6,002 bases of DNA from Anaerolineae bacterium (GCA_016927095.1 JAFGNI010000043.1:1-6002), one strand, 5' to 3'; positions 1-6,002 are shown, counted from the first letter of the stretch. The notes: generated by a model from the letters alone, not told the origin. Numbers and translations are program-made.

Positions 1-24
1 ACCGGCACCGGCACCGGCACGGGC
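1..24. repeat. ACCGGC hexanucleotide tract after the GlpX-like gene
   Basis: Three exact ACCGGC copies (1-18) are followed by one copy with a single mismatch (ACGGGC, 19-24). The tract begins 4 nt after the GlpX-like stop codon (TAG, 31-29 on the minus strand) and runs to the window edge, so its full length is unknown. It shares the ACCGG core with the array at 3286-3370 and is probably a degenerate or simplified member of the same repeat family. Confidence 0.65.
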
Positions 25-28
25 CTGC

Positions 29-1000
29 CTACACCCCTTCCAGCCAGTGCTCTGAGTGGATCACGCGCCGTCGACGCGTTTCCCCGCGTACGACAAAAGA
101 TTCCGTCTCGGCCTCCTCACCATCAAAGTGGACGCCTGAGAGCAAGGCACCATCGGTGATGCCGGTGGCAGCGAAGAAGATCTCGTCGCTGGTGATCAGC
201 TGGTCGCAAGCCAGGATCTGCCGTGGATCCAGTCCCGCGGCCTGTACAGCTTCTTGCTCTTCTGCGCACTGGGGAGCGAGCCGTGCCAGCATGCCGCCCC
301 CCATAGCCCGGGTCGCGCAGGCAGCCAAGACTGCCTCCGAGATCCCCCCTACGCCCATCATGACATCGACGATGCCATGAGGAGAGGCCGCCATCAGCGC
401 GCCGACGATGTCCCCGTCCGTGCGCAGCATGGTGCGGGCACCTGCGGCACGGATCTCCCGGATCAGACCCTCGTGACGCGATCGATCTAGCACAAAGACG
501 ATCAGGTCGCGCACAGCTTTTCCCTTCGCCCGGGCGACCAGAGCGAGCGTCCATGCTGCCGGGGCGTCCAAGCACTCTGGCACCAGAGCACCGGCTACTT
601 CACGATCTACCACGATCTTGTTCATATAGACCGCCGGAGCCGGCGACCACACGGAACCGCGTGGGGCGACCGCCGCTACGGATACAACGTCTGGATGGCC
701 TCGGGCTAACAGGGCTCTGCCATCGATAGGATCGACAGTCACATCGACTTTTGGGCCGTTGCCGTTTCCCACCCGTTGACCCGTATCCAAGGGGGAATGA
801 ACGCCCAACCTTCCCTCTTGGCCAATCACGATGCAACCATCCATGTCGAGGGTGTTCAGGGCCTCGTACATGGCTGTCTCGGCATCGTGGTTGGCCTTTT
901 CTGGCTCGCCCAGGCCCATCCAACGACCTGCGGCCAGCGCCGCCGCCTCGGTGACACGCACGAGATCCAAACCCAAGTTGCGGGGTGGGTGTTCGATCAT
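29..1000 (-). CDS. glpX: Class II fructose-1,6-bisphosphatase-like protein (GlpX family, divergent active site)
   Basis: This 323-residue cytosolic protein has the usual length of GlpX-family class II FBPases, which hydrolyse fructose-1,6-bisphosphate in gluconeogenesis (and sedoheptulose bisphosphate in some phototrophs). Visible family motifs are RVTEAAALAAGRW (15-27), VGNGNGP (77-83), VDPIDG (89-94), AVYMNKIVV (123-131), the DGD at 195-197, GVGGISEAVLAACA (216-229) and FFAATGITDG (275-284). I chose the ATG at 1000 over the upstream in-frame ATG at 1063. It has a strong AGGGGG Shine-Dalgarno 8 nt away, family similarity begins there, and the longer form would overlap the transporter gene by 49 bp. 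Oddly, several positions that bind metal or catalyse in E. coli GlpX differ: by my alignment Asp33 is Asn37, Glu57 is Gln61 and Thr90 is Arg95, while Asp85, Glu88 (as Asp93) and Glu213 (Glu222) are kept. The family call is firm; FBPase activity is uncertain. It lies 14 bp after the SulP gene, in one operon. Confidence 0.88.
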   Translation of the reverse strand: MIEHPPRNLGLDLVRVTEAAALAAGRWMGLGEPEKANHDAETAMYEALNTLDMDGCIVIGQEGRLGVHSPLDTGQRVGNGNGPKVDVTVDPIDGRALLARGHPDVVSVAAVAPRGSVWSPAPAVYMNKIVVDREVAGALVPECLDAPAAWTLALVARAKGKAVRDLIVFVLDRSRHEGLIREIRAAGARTMLRTDGDIVGALMAASPHGIVDVMMGVGGISEAVLAACATRAMGGGMLARLAPQCAEEQEAVQAAGLDPRQILACDQLITSDEIFFAATGITDGALLSGVHFDGEEAETESFVVRGETRRRRVIHSEHWLEGV

Positions 1001-1017
1001 CGCCTTTTCCCCCTTTA
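1001..1017 (-). promoter_or_regulatory. Shine-Dalgarno of the GlpX-like gene overlapping the SulP stop codon
   Basis: On the minus strand the transporter's TAA stop (1017-1015) runs directly into AGGGGG (1014-1009), which lies 8 nt before the ATG at 1000. A ribosome ending on the transporter message covers this site, which suggests translational coupling. It also decides the start at 1000 rather than 1063. Confidence 0.75.
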
Positions 1018-3201
1018 TGCCGCGAATCCTTCTACTGCCGTCAACAGATTGGCCGCTTCCCAAGCAAGCATACCGCCCTGCAGCACAGCCACATCTTCGT
1101 ACCGGTGATGTGTACCGGCACCTTGATTCCGAACCAGATAGGCAGCCCGCTCGCTCCGCCGCCCGCTGCGACAGACAAAGACAATCGGGCGATCAGGGGG
1201 TAAGTCGGGTGCCGCTTGGAGCAGACTCGACAGCGGCATCGATTGCGCCTCCGGAATATGACTCTGCTGGAACTCTCGCTCTTCGCGCACGTCCACAACA
1301 TAGGGCGGACTCGCGCTACGGAGCCGCTGCCATAGCTCGCGAGGGGGAATCGTGACCACGCTCCCGACAGGAATATCGGTCCGGCGTGGGATCCCCGACG
1401 GATAGGGCTGCCTAGGGAGGTTCTGACACTCTCTAAACACCCGTACGTCGCACTCATAGATGCAGGTGGCTGGGTCCAGCACTCTGTAGAACAGGTGCGA
1501 GATCGCCGTGTCCTCATCGAGGAAATGATCCTCACCCAGATCCGACCAGAAGCCGGTCGTCTTCATAAGCTGAAGCACGGGCTCGCGGACCCGGACCATA
1601 TACAGATCTCCACCCTTTTCGCGGACACTGCGCACGATGCTCTCCAGCGTGTGGATGCCGCTGAAGTCACAGTGCTGCACGCTGTGCATGCGCAGCAGCA
1701 GAATCCGCTGCGTCGGGTGCGCCGCCAGATGCTGGGTGATGGCCTTCTCGATATGGCTGACCGCCCCGAAGTACAGGTCACCCAGGATGTCGAAAATCGC
1801 CAGTTGTGGACAGGGTGACTTCTCCGGTTGGTGGATGAAATGTCGATATCTATCATCTGGGAGCACCGCGAAGACCCTCGGCACGCTGGTCCCTATGATG
1901 TAGACGGCGAAGGAGAGCAGGATGCCGGCCAAGACAGCGAATTCGAGGTGGAGGAAAAGCGTTGCCAGCAATGTCACAACCATGATCACCGCGTCAGCGC
2001 GGGCCCCTCGCATAATGCGTGTCATCTCTTCGCGGTTGATCATGCTCAAGGCAGTCAAGATCAGGACAGCGGAAAGAGCAGCGCGCGGCACGTAGGCCGC
2101 CAGCGGGGCGAAGGCGAGCATGGCCAGCAGCACGAAGATGCCGGAAAAGACACTGGCGAGACGTGTCTGGGCCCCGGCATCAGAGTTGACGGCGGAACGC
2201 GTAAAGGATCCGGAGCAGGGATACCCGGAGAGAATGCCCACGGCGATGTTGGCCAGGCCCTGCCCCAGGAATTCCTGGTTGCTGTCCAGGCGTTGGTTGG
2301 TGTGGCTGGCAATCGAACGGGCGATCGACATCGCTTCTACGAGACCGATGGCCGCGATAGCCAGCGCACCTGGCGCCAACTGTCCGACGCGACTCATGTT
2401 GAGGTGAGACAGGTCCGTTAGGGGTGGCAGGCTGCGCGGCAGTTCGCCGATCACGACGACACCGCCCTGGTGCAGTCGCGCGATGCCCACCACAACGGCG
2501 GCGACGACCATAGCGATCAAGGGGCCGGGCAACTTGCGGTTCAGCCGGCGCAGGAGCAGGACCACCAGAAGGGTGCCCACCGCTAGGAGCATAGTTGGAA
2601 GGTGCGTCTCGGGCAGATGCGTCCATAGGCCGTGAACGGTCTCAAGCAGTCCGTGGCTGGCGAACTCCAGCCGGAGGAGATGGCGCGCCTGGTTGATGGC
2701 AATTAAGACACCAGCACCAGCCGAAAAGCCCACGATGACGGAATGCGAGACGAAGTTGACCAGGACGCCCAGCCGGGCCAGGCCCATCACCAGCTGGATC
2801 CCGCCGACAACAAGGGCTATGAGCCCAGCCAGTACCACGTATTCAGCCGTGCCCGGTGTGACGATCGTGAGCAGCGTGGATAGCAGGAGTAGCGAAAGCG
2901 CATTGGTCGGCCCGGTCTGCAGATGATGGGAGGAGCCCCACAGCGCGCCCACGATAGCGGCGACGATGGCAGCGTACAGACCTGTCTGGGGTGGCAGTTC
3001 GGCAATGAGGGCGTAGGCGATGGCCTGGGGCAGCAGAATGACGGCGACCGTAAGCCCAGCGATGAGATCAGGCCGTAGATTGCTGAGCTCATAACTACGG
3101 AAGAGGTGGACTGGCTGCAGGAAGAAATCGGTGACAGCACGCAGGCTGATATGCAAGGGCAGTCTTCTCGGAGTCTCGCGTTGGCCAACATATGTCGCCA
3201 T
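1015..3201 (-). CDS. SulP-family anion transporter with C-terminal STAS and rhodanese domains
   Basis: This is a 728-residue inner-membrane protein. Residues about 38-440 form the SulP/SLC26 transport domain. They include the signature around 45-100 (DLIAGLTVAVILLPQAIAYA, then QTGPTNA), about a dozen hydrophobic segments, and the conserved NQEFLGQGLANI (308-319) and GYPCSGSFTRSAVNSDAG (326-343). Residues about 462-572 form a cytosolic STAS domain; its CDFSGIHTLE (511-520) matches the conserved D-x-S-G loop. A linker with Cys580, Cys584 and Cys592 leads to a rhodanese domain (about 614-715) with an intact active-site loop, CRSGRRS, and catalytic Cys677. Family members carry sulfate, bicarbonate or dicarboxylates by sodium or proton coupling; the substrate here cannot be told. 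The rhodanese domain hints at sulfur handling. The start at 3201 has GGAG 8 nt upstream. Residues 695-700 look like an in-frame repeat insertion within the rhodanese domain. The gene is followed after 14 bp by the GlpX-like gene. Confidence 0.93.
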   Translation of the reverse strand: MATYVGQRETPRRLPLHISLRAVTDFFLQPVHLFRSYELSNLRPDLIAGLTVAVILLPQAIAYALIAELPPQTGLYAAIVAAIVGALWGSSHHLQTGPTNALSLLLLSTLLTIVTPGTAEYVVLAGLIALVVGGIQLVMGLARLGVLVNFVSHSVIVGFSAGAGVLIAINQARHLLRLEFASHGLLETVHGLWTHLPETHLPTMLLAVGTLLVVLLLRRLNRKLPGPLIAMVVAAVVVGIARLHQGGVVVIGELPRSLPPLTDLSHLNMSRVGQLAPGALAIAAIGLVEAMSIARSIASHTNQRLDSNQEFLGQGLANIAVGILSGYPCSGSFTRSAVNSDAGAQTRLASVFSGIFVLLAMLAFAPLAAYVPRAALSAVLILTALSMINREEMTRIMRGARADAVIMVVTLLATLFLHLEFAVLAGILLSFAVYIIGTSVPRVFAVLPDDRYRHFIHQPEKSPCPQLAIFDILGDLYFGAVSHIEKAITQHLAAHPTQRILLLRMHSVQHCDFSGIHTLESIVRSVREKGGDLYMVRVREPVLQLMKTTGFWSDLGEDHFLDEDTAISHLFYRVLDPATCIYECDVRVFRECQNLPRQPYPSGIPRRTDIPVGSVVTIPPRELWQRLRSASPPYVVDVREEREFQQSHIPEAQSMPLSSLLQAAPDLPPDRPIVFVCRSGRRSERAAYLVRNQGAGTHHRYEDVAVLQGGMLAWEAANLLTAVEGFAA
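1100..1122. repeat. Copy of the ACCGG repeat inserted in frame in the rhodanese-coding region
   Basis: Positions 1102-1121 are identical over 20 nt (CCGGTGATGTGTACCGGCAC) to 3305-3324 in the intergenic array. Here the element is inside the transporter gene, where codons at 1102-1119 add A-G-T-H-H-R (residues 695-700). Removing these 18 nt would restore NQG-YEDVAVLQGGMLAW, the usual continuous form at this point in rhodanese domains. The 18-nt length equals one spacing of the array. The reading frame remains open. Confidence 0.75.
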
Positions 3202-3217
3202 AGCTTTCTCTCCATCC
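3202..3217 (-). promoter_or_regulatory. Shine-Dalgarno of the SulP transporter gene
   Basis: Minus-strand GGAGAG at 3213-3208 places its GGAG core 8 nt before the ATG at 3201. This supports that start. I see no convincing -35/-10 promoter pair in the 134-bp gap upstream, so the gene may be read through from the glucanotransferase gene. Confidence 0.65.
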
Positions 3218-3257
3218 CTTCATGGCAGGGCCACACAGCTTCCCTGATGAAGCCTAT

Positions 3258-3283
3258 GCCGGCGGTTACTGAACGACGCCGGC
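3258..3283. other. GC-rich hairpin between the glucanotransferase and SulP genes
   Basis: GCCGGCG (3258-3264) and CGCCGGC (3277-3283) form a perfect 7-bp inverted repeat. The stem can be extended by GTT (3265-3267) pairing with AAC (3272-3274), leaving a 4-nt loop and a 2-nt bulge. It lies in the 5' leader of the transporter gene, or in the spacer of a shared message. No T-run follows on the minus strand, so it is not a standard intrinsic terminator. It could be an RNA-stabilising stem, a leaky terminator or an operator; the sequence does not decide. Confidence 0.45.
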
Positions 3284-3285
3284 CT

Positions 3286-3370
3286 CCCGGTGATATCTAC
3301 CGGCCCGGTGATGTGTACCGGCACACCGGGGCTGTCTACCGGTGCACCGGTGAGGTGTACCGGCCCCGGC
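3286..3370. repeat. Short array of imperfect TACCGG-bounded repeats at the 3' end of the fusion gene
   Basis: TACCGG recurs at 3298, 3316, 3337 and 3358, giving spacings of 18, 21 and 21 nt. Between these boundaries are variants of CCGGTGATGTG or its relatives (TGATATC, GGGCTGTC, TGAGGTG). Units contain short inverted repeats, for example CCGGT and ACCGG around a 7-nt spacer at 3305-3321. The array spans the stop codon of the fusion gene (3336-3338), which is formed by the CTA of one unit boundary, and it encodes the last residues GRYTSPVHR. Spacings of 18 and 21 are multiples of three, so units can be gained or lost without shifting frame. Confidence 0.8.
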
Positions 3371-6002
3371 CCGAGATCTCGGTCAGTTCGGCAAGGCGGT
3401 TGGCCGCCTCGGTGGTTAGCATGTCCTGCGTGAAGCGCCAGCCCCAGTTGCCGCTAGCCCGACCGGGTGTGTTCATGCGGCCCTCACTGCCGATGCTGAG
3501 AATATCCTGGAGGGGGATGATGGCGGTACGCGCGACAGACAACAGCGCTAACCGAATCAGTGCCCAGTTCCGCTCTTCATAAGCTCGGCCCAGGTACCGG
3601 CGCAGCGCGCTATGCACTTCTTCACCGGCAGTGTTCAGCCAGCCCAAGCTTGTGTCGTTGTCGTGGGTGCCCGTGTAGACAACGCAGTCGGGTTCGTAGT
3701 TGTGCGGCAAGTACAAGTTGTCAGGATCGCCCGAGAAAGCGAACTGCAGCACTTTCATACCCGGGAAGCCGCAGGCCTGGCGCAGTGCCTCGACCTCCGG
3801 GGTGATCAGTCCAAGGTCCTCGGCGACAAAATGCAGCGGTCCTAACACCTCTTGTACGGTTTGGAACAGCTCGAGCCCCGGCGTCTTGAGCCACTCACCG
3901 TTCAGCGCGGTCGTCTCCGTTGCCGGCACAGCCCAGCAGGCCTCAAAGCCTCTGAAGTGGTCGAGGCGCACGATATCCACCTGTTGGAAGGCCCGCTTGA
4001 AGCGGTCGATCCACCAGGCATAGCCGGTGCGCGCCATCGCATCCCAATCGTAGAGGGGGTTGCCCCAGAGCTGCCCCGTCGGGCTGAAGTAGTCCGGCGG
4101 TACGCCTGCGACCATTGTGGGGATCCCTTGATCGTCGAAGTGGAAGAGCTCTGGATGGGCCCAAGCATCGGCGCTGTCATACGAGATGAAGATGGGCACA
4201 TCGCCCATGATGCGGATGCCGTGCTCGTTAGCATAGGCCTTGAGAGCGCGCCACTGACGGTCAAAGAGGAACTGCAGATACCGATGGTACGCGACCTGGT
4301 CGGTCAAGGCTGTCCGCCAGTGTGCGACCGCTTCGGGCTGATGCGTGGCGATGTCGTGCTCCCAGGAGCTCCAGGCTGTGCCGCCATGCTGCTCCTTCAA
4401 CGCCGCGAAGAGGGCGTAATCCTCCAACCACCAGTCATTGGCGGCGATGTAGTCAGCGAGTTCGCGCTTGAGAGTGTCGCTGGCGTTAGCCTTGAAGTTG
4501 TCATAGGAGAGGCGCAGCAAGCGCTGTCTGAAGTTGATGACGGGTCCGTACTCGACGCTACCAATGGAGAAATCCGGCGCCTGATCGAAGTCCCACGGGG
4601 CCAGGCAACGCAGCTCGACCAAGCTCTCCAAGTTGATCAGTAAAGGATTGCCGGCAAAGGCTGATAGTGCCTGGTAAGGTGAATCCCCATAACTTGTGGG
4701 ACCCAGGGGCATGATCTGCCACACTTGCTGCCGGCAGGAGTCCAGGTAGTCGACGAATCGATAGGCTGCATCTCCAAGGTCTCCGATCCCGTAGCGGCCC
4801 GGCAGGGACGTTATGTGCAAGAGCACGCCGCTCACCCGGCTTGGTGCAGGTTCCACGCTGACCTCAGGCTCTGGCTCGCGGGGCGGTTCAAGCATGTCCC
4901 GCAGCGCCCCGGCAATGCCACCGGCGCTGACCGGGACGCCCCGGCCTGCCAAGCTGGCGGCCAGCTGTGCGTAGTGACCCGCAGCATCATCCTCAACCTC
5001 ACGGAAATCCATATACACCACGTATTTGAACGCACCGAGCTCGGTATACAACCCTTCCGCGCACACCTGCTGGCTGCTGCACAGGTACTCCAGGTCCGAG
5101 ACGGTGTCTCGGAAGATGCAGAACCGGTGGGGATCTGCGTGTAACCCTAGGCCCTCACCCAACGTCTTCTGGACGAGCACCCGCTGATCACCATCGCCCG
5201 TTGGAACGGAGTAGGCAGCGGACATACGGATCCAGCCACGGGCATCGGCATACTTATTGTTGTAGATCACCAGCCCCCGCTCTCCGGGGCCGGTAAGCGC
5301 GTCACCGGAGGCATTGGAATAGGCAAACACGTTCTCGTTGACGTTGCCTTCGGGCGTGTGGAAGTCATAAAGCAGGAAGTTACGCACATCGGCAAAGATG
5401 TGACGGCGCTGCATCAGCGGGAAGATCTCACGCTCGTGGCGTCGGATCAGGTCCATATCCGGCTGCTCATCCCAGTAGGCGCGGCGATACTCCATGCCGT
5501 ACTTCTCGGCATAGCCTTCCACCTGGCCATGGCCGATCATGGGCAGTCCCGGCATGGTCACCATGAGTGTGCAGACGCCGAAGTACTTGTCGCCCTTGCC
5601 AAACTGGGCCACGGCGCTCTCTTCATCCGGGTTGTTCATGAAGTTGACGTAGCGTTTCAGGATCTCGGGATCGAACTCCAACACATTCTTGATCGAGGCG
5701 CGATACTTGGCGTTCTCCTCCGCCTTGAGCATGTTCATGAAGGCGCTGTTGTAGACGCGGTGCATGCCGAGCGTGCGGACGAAGTAGCCCTCCATCATCC
5801 AGAACGCTTCGGCGAGGAGAAGGGTATCCGGCACTTCCTGCGCCACCCGCTCCACCACCTCACGCCAGAACTCGACGGGCATCGCCGCATCAAAGTCCGC
5901 CTGCCGCATCCCGTGTTCCGAACGGGAGGCGATCGCACCGCCGGTGCCCGGTTCTGGGAACCACAGACGCTGCACGTGGCGTTTTGCCAGCGTCATCGCC
6001 GC
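3336..6002 (-). CDS. malQ: GH13 alpha-amylase / GH77 4-alpha-glucanotransferase fusion (5' end outside window)
   Basis: The frame stays open through the window edge (two Ala codons precede the Met at 5996), so this is a partial gene; residues are counted from that Met. Residues 1 to about 250 are the C-terminal part of a GH13 amylase. LLLAEAFW (59-66) holds the likely acid/base Glu63, NNPDE (121-125) is the likely third catalytic region, and MPGLPMIGHGQ (148-158) follows. The GH13 nucleophile Asp should lie just beyond the edge. A region of unknown role (about 260-365) and a Pro/Glu-rich linker (370-386) lead to a complete GH77 amylomaltase (about 387-877). This has SLPGRYGIGDLG (397-408), GDSPYQ, GQLWGNPLYDW, nucleophile Asp679 in VRLDHFRGF, acid/base Glu726 in AEDLG, and Asp779 in GTHDND. 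MalQ-type enzymes transfer alpha-1,4-glucan segments between maltodextrins. Both modules act on alpha-glucans in the cytosol; no signal peptide can be judged. The last nine or so residues are encoded by an intergenic repeat. An internal start at Met368 (4895) could give a separate MalQ, but its Shine-Dalgarno is poor. Confidence 0.93.
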   Translation of the reverse strand, partial: AAMTLAKRHVQRLWFPEPGTGGAIASRSEHGMRQADFDAAMPVEFWREVVERVAQEVPDTLLLAEAFWMMEGYFVRTLGMHRVYNSAFMNMLKAEENAKYRASIKNVLEFDPEILKRYVNFMNNPDEESAVAQFGKGDKYFGVCTLMVTMPGLPMIGHGQVEGYAEKYGMEYRRAYWDEQPDMDLIRRHEREIFPLMQRRHIFADVRNFLLYDFHTPEGNVNENVFAYSNASGDALTGPGERGLVIYNNKYADARGWIRMSAAYSVPTGDGDQRVLVQKTLGEGLGLHADPHRFCIFRDTVSDLEYLCSSQQVCAEGLYTELGAFKYVVYMDFREVEDDAAGHYAQLAASLAGRGVPVSAGGIAGALRDMLEPPREPEPEVSVEPAPSRVSGVLLHITSLPGRYGIGDLGDAAYRFVDYLDSCRQQVWQIMPLGPTSYGDSPYQALSAFAGNPLLINLESLVELRCLAPWDFDQAPDFSIGSVEYGPVINFRQRLLRLSYDNFKANASDTLKRELADYIAANDWWLEDYALFAALKEQHGGTAWSSWEHDIATHQPEAVAHWRTALTDQVAYHRYLQFLFDRQWRALKAYANEHGIRIMGDVPIFISYDSADAWAHPELFHFDDQGIPTMVAGVPPDYFSPTGQLWGNPLYDWDAMARTGYAWWIDRFKRAFQQVDIVRLDHFRGFEACWAVPATETTALNGEWLKTPGLELFQTVQEVLGPLHFVAEDLGLITPEVEALRQACGFPGMKVLQFAFSGDPDNLYLPHNYEPDCVVYTGTHDNDTSLGWLNTAGEEVHSALRRYLGRAYEERNWALIRLALLSVARTAIIPLQDILSIGSEGRMNTPGRASGNWGWRFTQDMLTTEAANRLAELTEISGRGRYTSPVHR
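3338..3351. repeat. 14-nt perfect palindrome within the repeat array
   Basis: ACCGGTGCACCGGT equals its own reverse complement. It lies inside the array and in the last codons of the fusion gene. It could fold as a cruciform or hairpin, or bind a dimeric protein. It may simply result from two ACCGGT repeat halves meeting. Confidence 0.6.

Noticed and set aside
148..176. GGTGATGCCGGTGGC-type sequence in the GlpX-like gene as another repeat copy.
   Set aside because: It encodes the conserved FFAATGITDG motif, so the similarity is explained by codons for a family motif.
1001..1063. An N-terminal extension of the GlpX-like protein from an ATG at 1063.
   Set aside because: The added 21 residues match no GlpX N-terminus, would overlap the transporter gene, and the ATG at 1000 has the better ribosome binding site.
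831..1355. A plus-strand open frame across the GlpX-like/SulP junction.
   Set aside because: It crosses two well-supported genes on the other strand and has no family features.
1828..2421. A 197-codon plus-strand open frame rich in Gly, Gln, Asp and His.
   Set aside because: It is antisense to conserved SulP membrane segments, and its composition is what reverse-strand hydrophobic codons give.
3258..3283. An intrinsic (rho-independent) terminator.
   Set aside because: The stem is adequate but neither strand has a T-run after it.
3286..3370. A CRISPR array.
   Set aside because: Units are only 18-21 nt, imperfect, without unique spacers of 30 nt or so, and overlap a coding end.
3852..4643. 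A 263-codon open frame on the plus strand.
   Set aside because: It lies wholly antisense to the well-conserved GH77 domain and its translation shows no recognisable domain; it is a GC-rich shadow frame.
5281..5312. CCGG-rich stretch in the amylase part as another repeat copy.
   Set aside because: It lacks the TACCGG boundary and the GATGTG core, so it falls within chance for this GC content.

Overview
The window holds three genes, all on the minus strand. In transcription order they are: a 5'-truncated GH13 alpha-amylase / GH77 4-alpha-glucanotransferase fusion (3336-6002), a SulP anion transporter with STAS and rhodanese domains (1015-3201), and a class II fructose-1,6-bisphosphatase-like (GlpX-family) protein (29-1000). 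DNA is GC-rich and coding density is high. The only intergenic gaps are 134 bp (3202-3335), 14 bp (1001-1014) and the 28 bp left at the window edge. The lineage cannot be proven from this sequence. The GlpX variant, the gene content and the GC-rich intergenic repeats look to me most like Chloroflexota (tentative, from memory of the families).

Region by region. Positions 1-28 lie downstream of the glpX-like stop codon and hold a hexanucleotide ACCGGC tract. Positions 29-1000 encode the GlpX-like protein, whose fold motifs are kept but whose metal and catalytic positions are altered. Its ribosome binding site overlaps the stop codon of the transporter gene, so the two genes are almost certainly co-transcribed. 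Positions 1015-3201 encode the three-module SulP-STAS-rhodanese protein. Positions 3202-3335 hold a GC-rich hairpin and a short array of imperfect TACCGG-bounded repeats that runs into the 3' end of the fusion gene. Positions 3336-6002 encode the amylase/amylomaltase fusion, whose start lies outside the window.

The most unusual feature is a family of small ACCGG-rich repeats. One array forms the last codons and the stop codon of the glucanotransferase. An 18-nt copy sits in frame inside the rhodanese domain of the transporter, adding six residues, and shares a 20-nt exact match with the array. A simpler relative follows the glpX-like stop codon. This looks like a dispersed mini-repeat that inserts or expands at gene ends and sometimes within genes.

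Functionally, the genes fit central carbon storage and gluconeogenesis: alpha-glucan breakdown or remodelling, anion (sulfate or bicarbonate) uptake, and a sugar-bisphosphatase-like protein. The pathway link is inference. The transporter's substrate cannot be read from sequence, and the GlpX-like protein may not be an ordinary FBPase.
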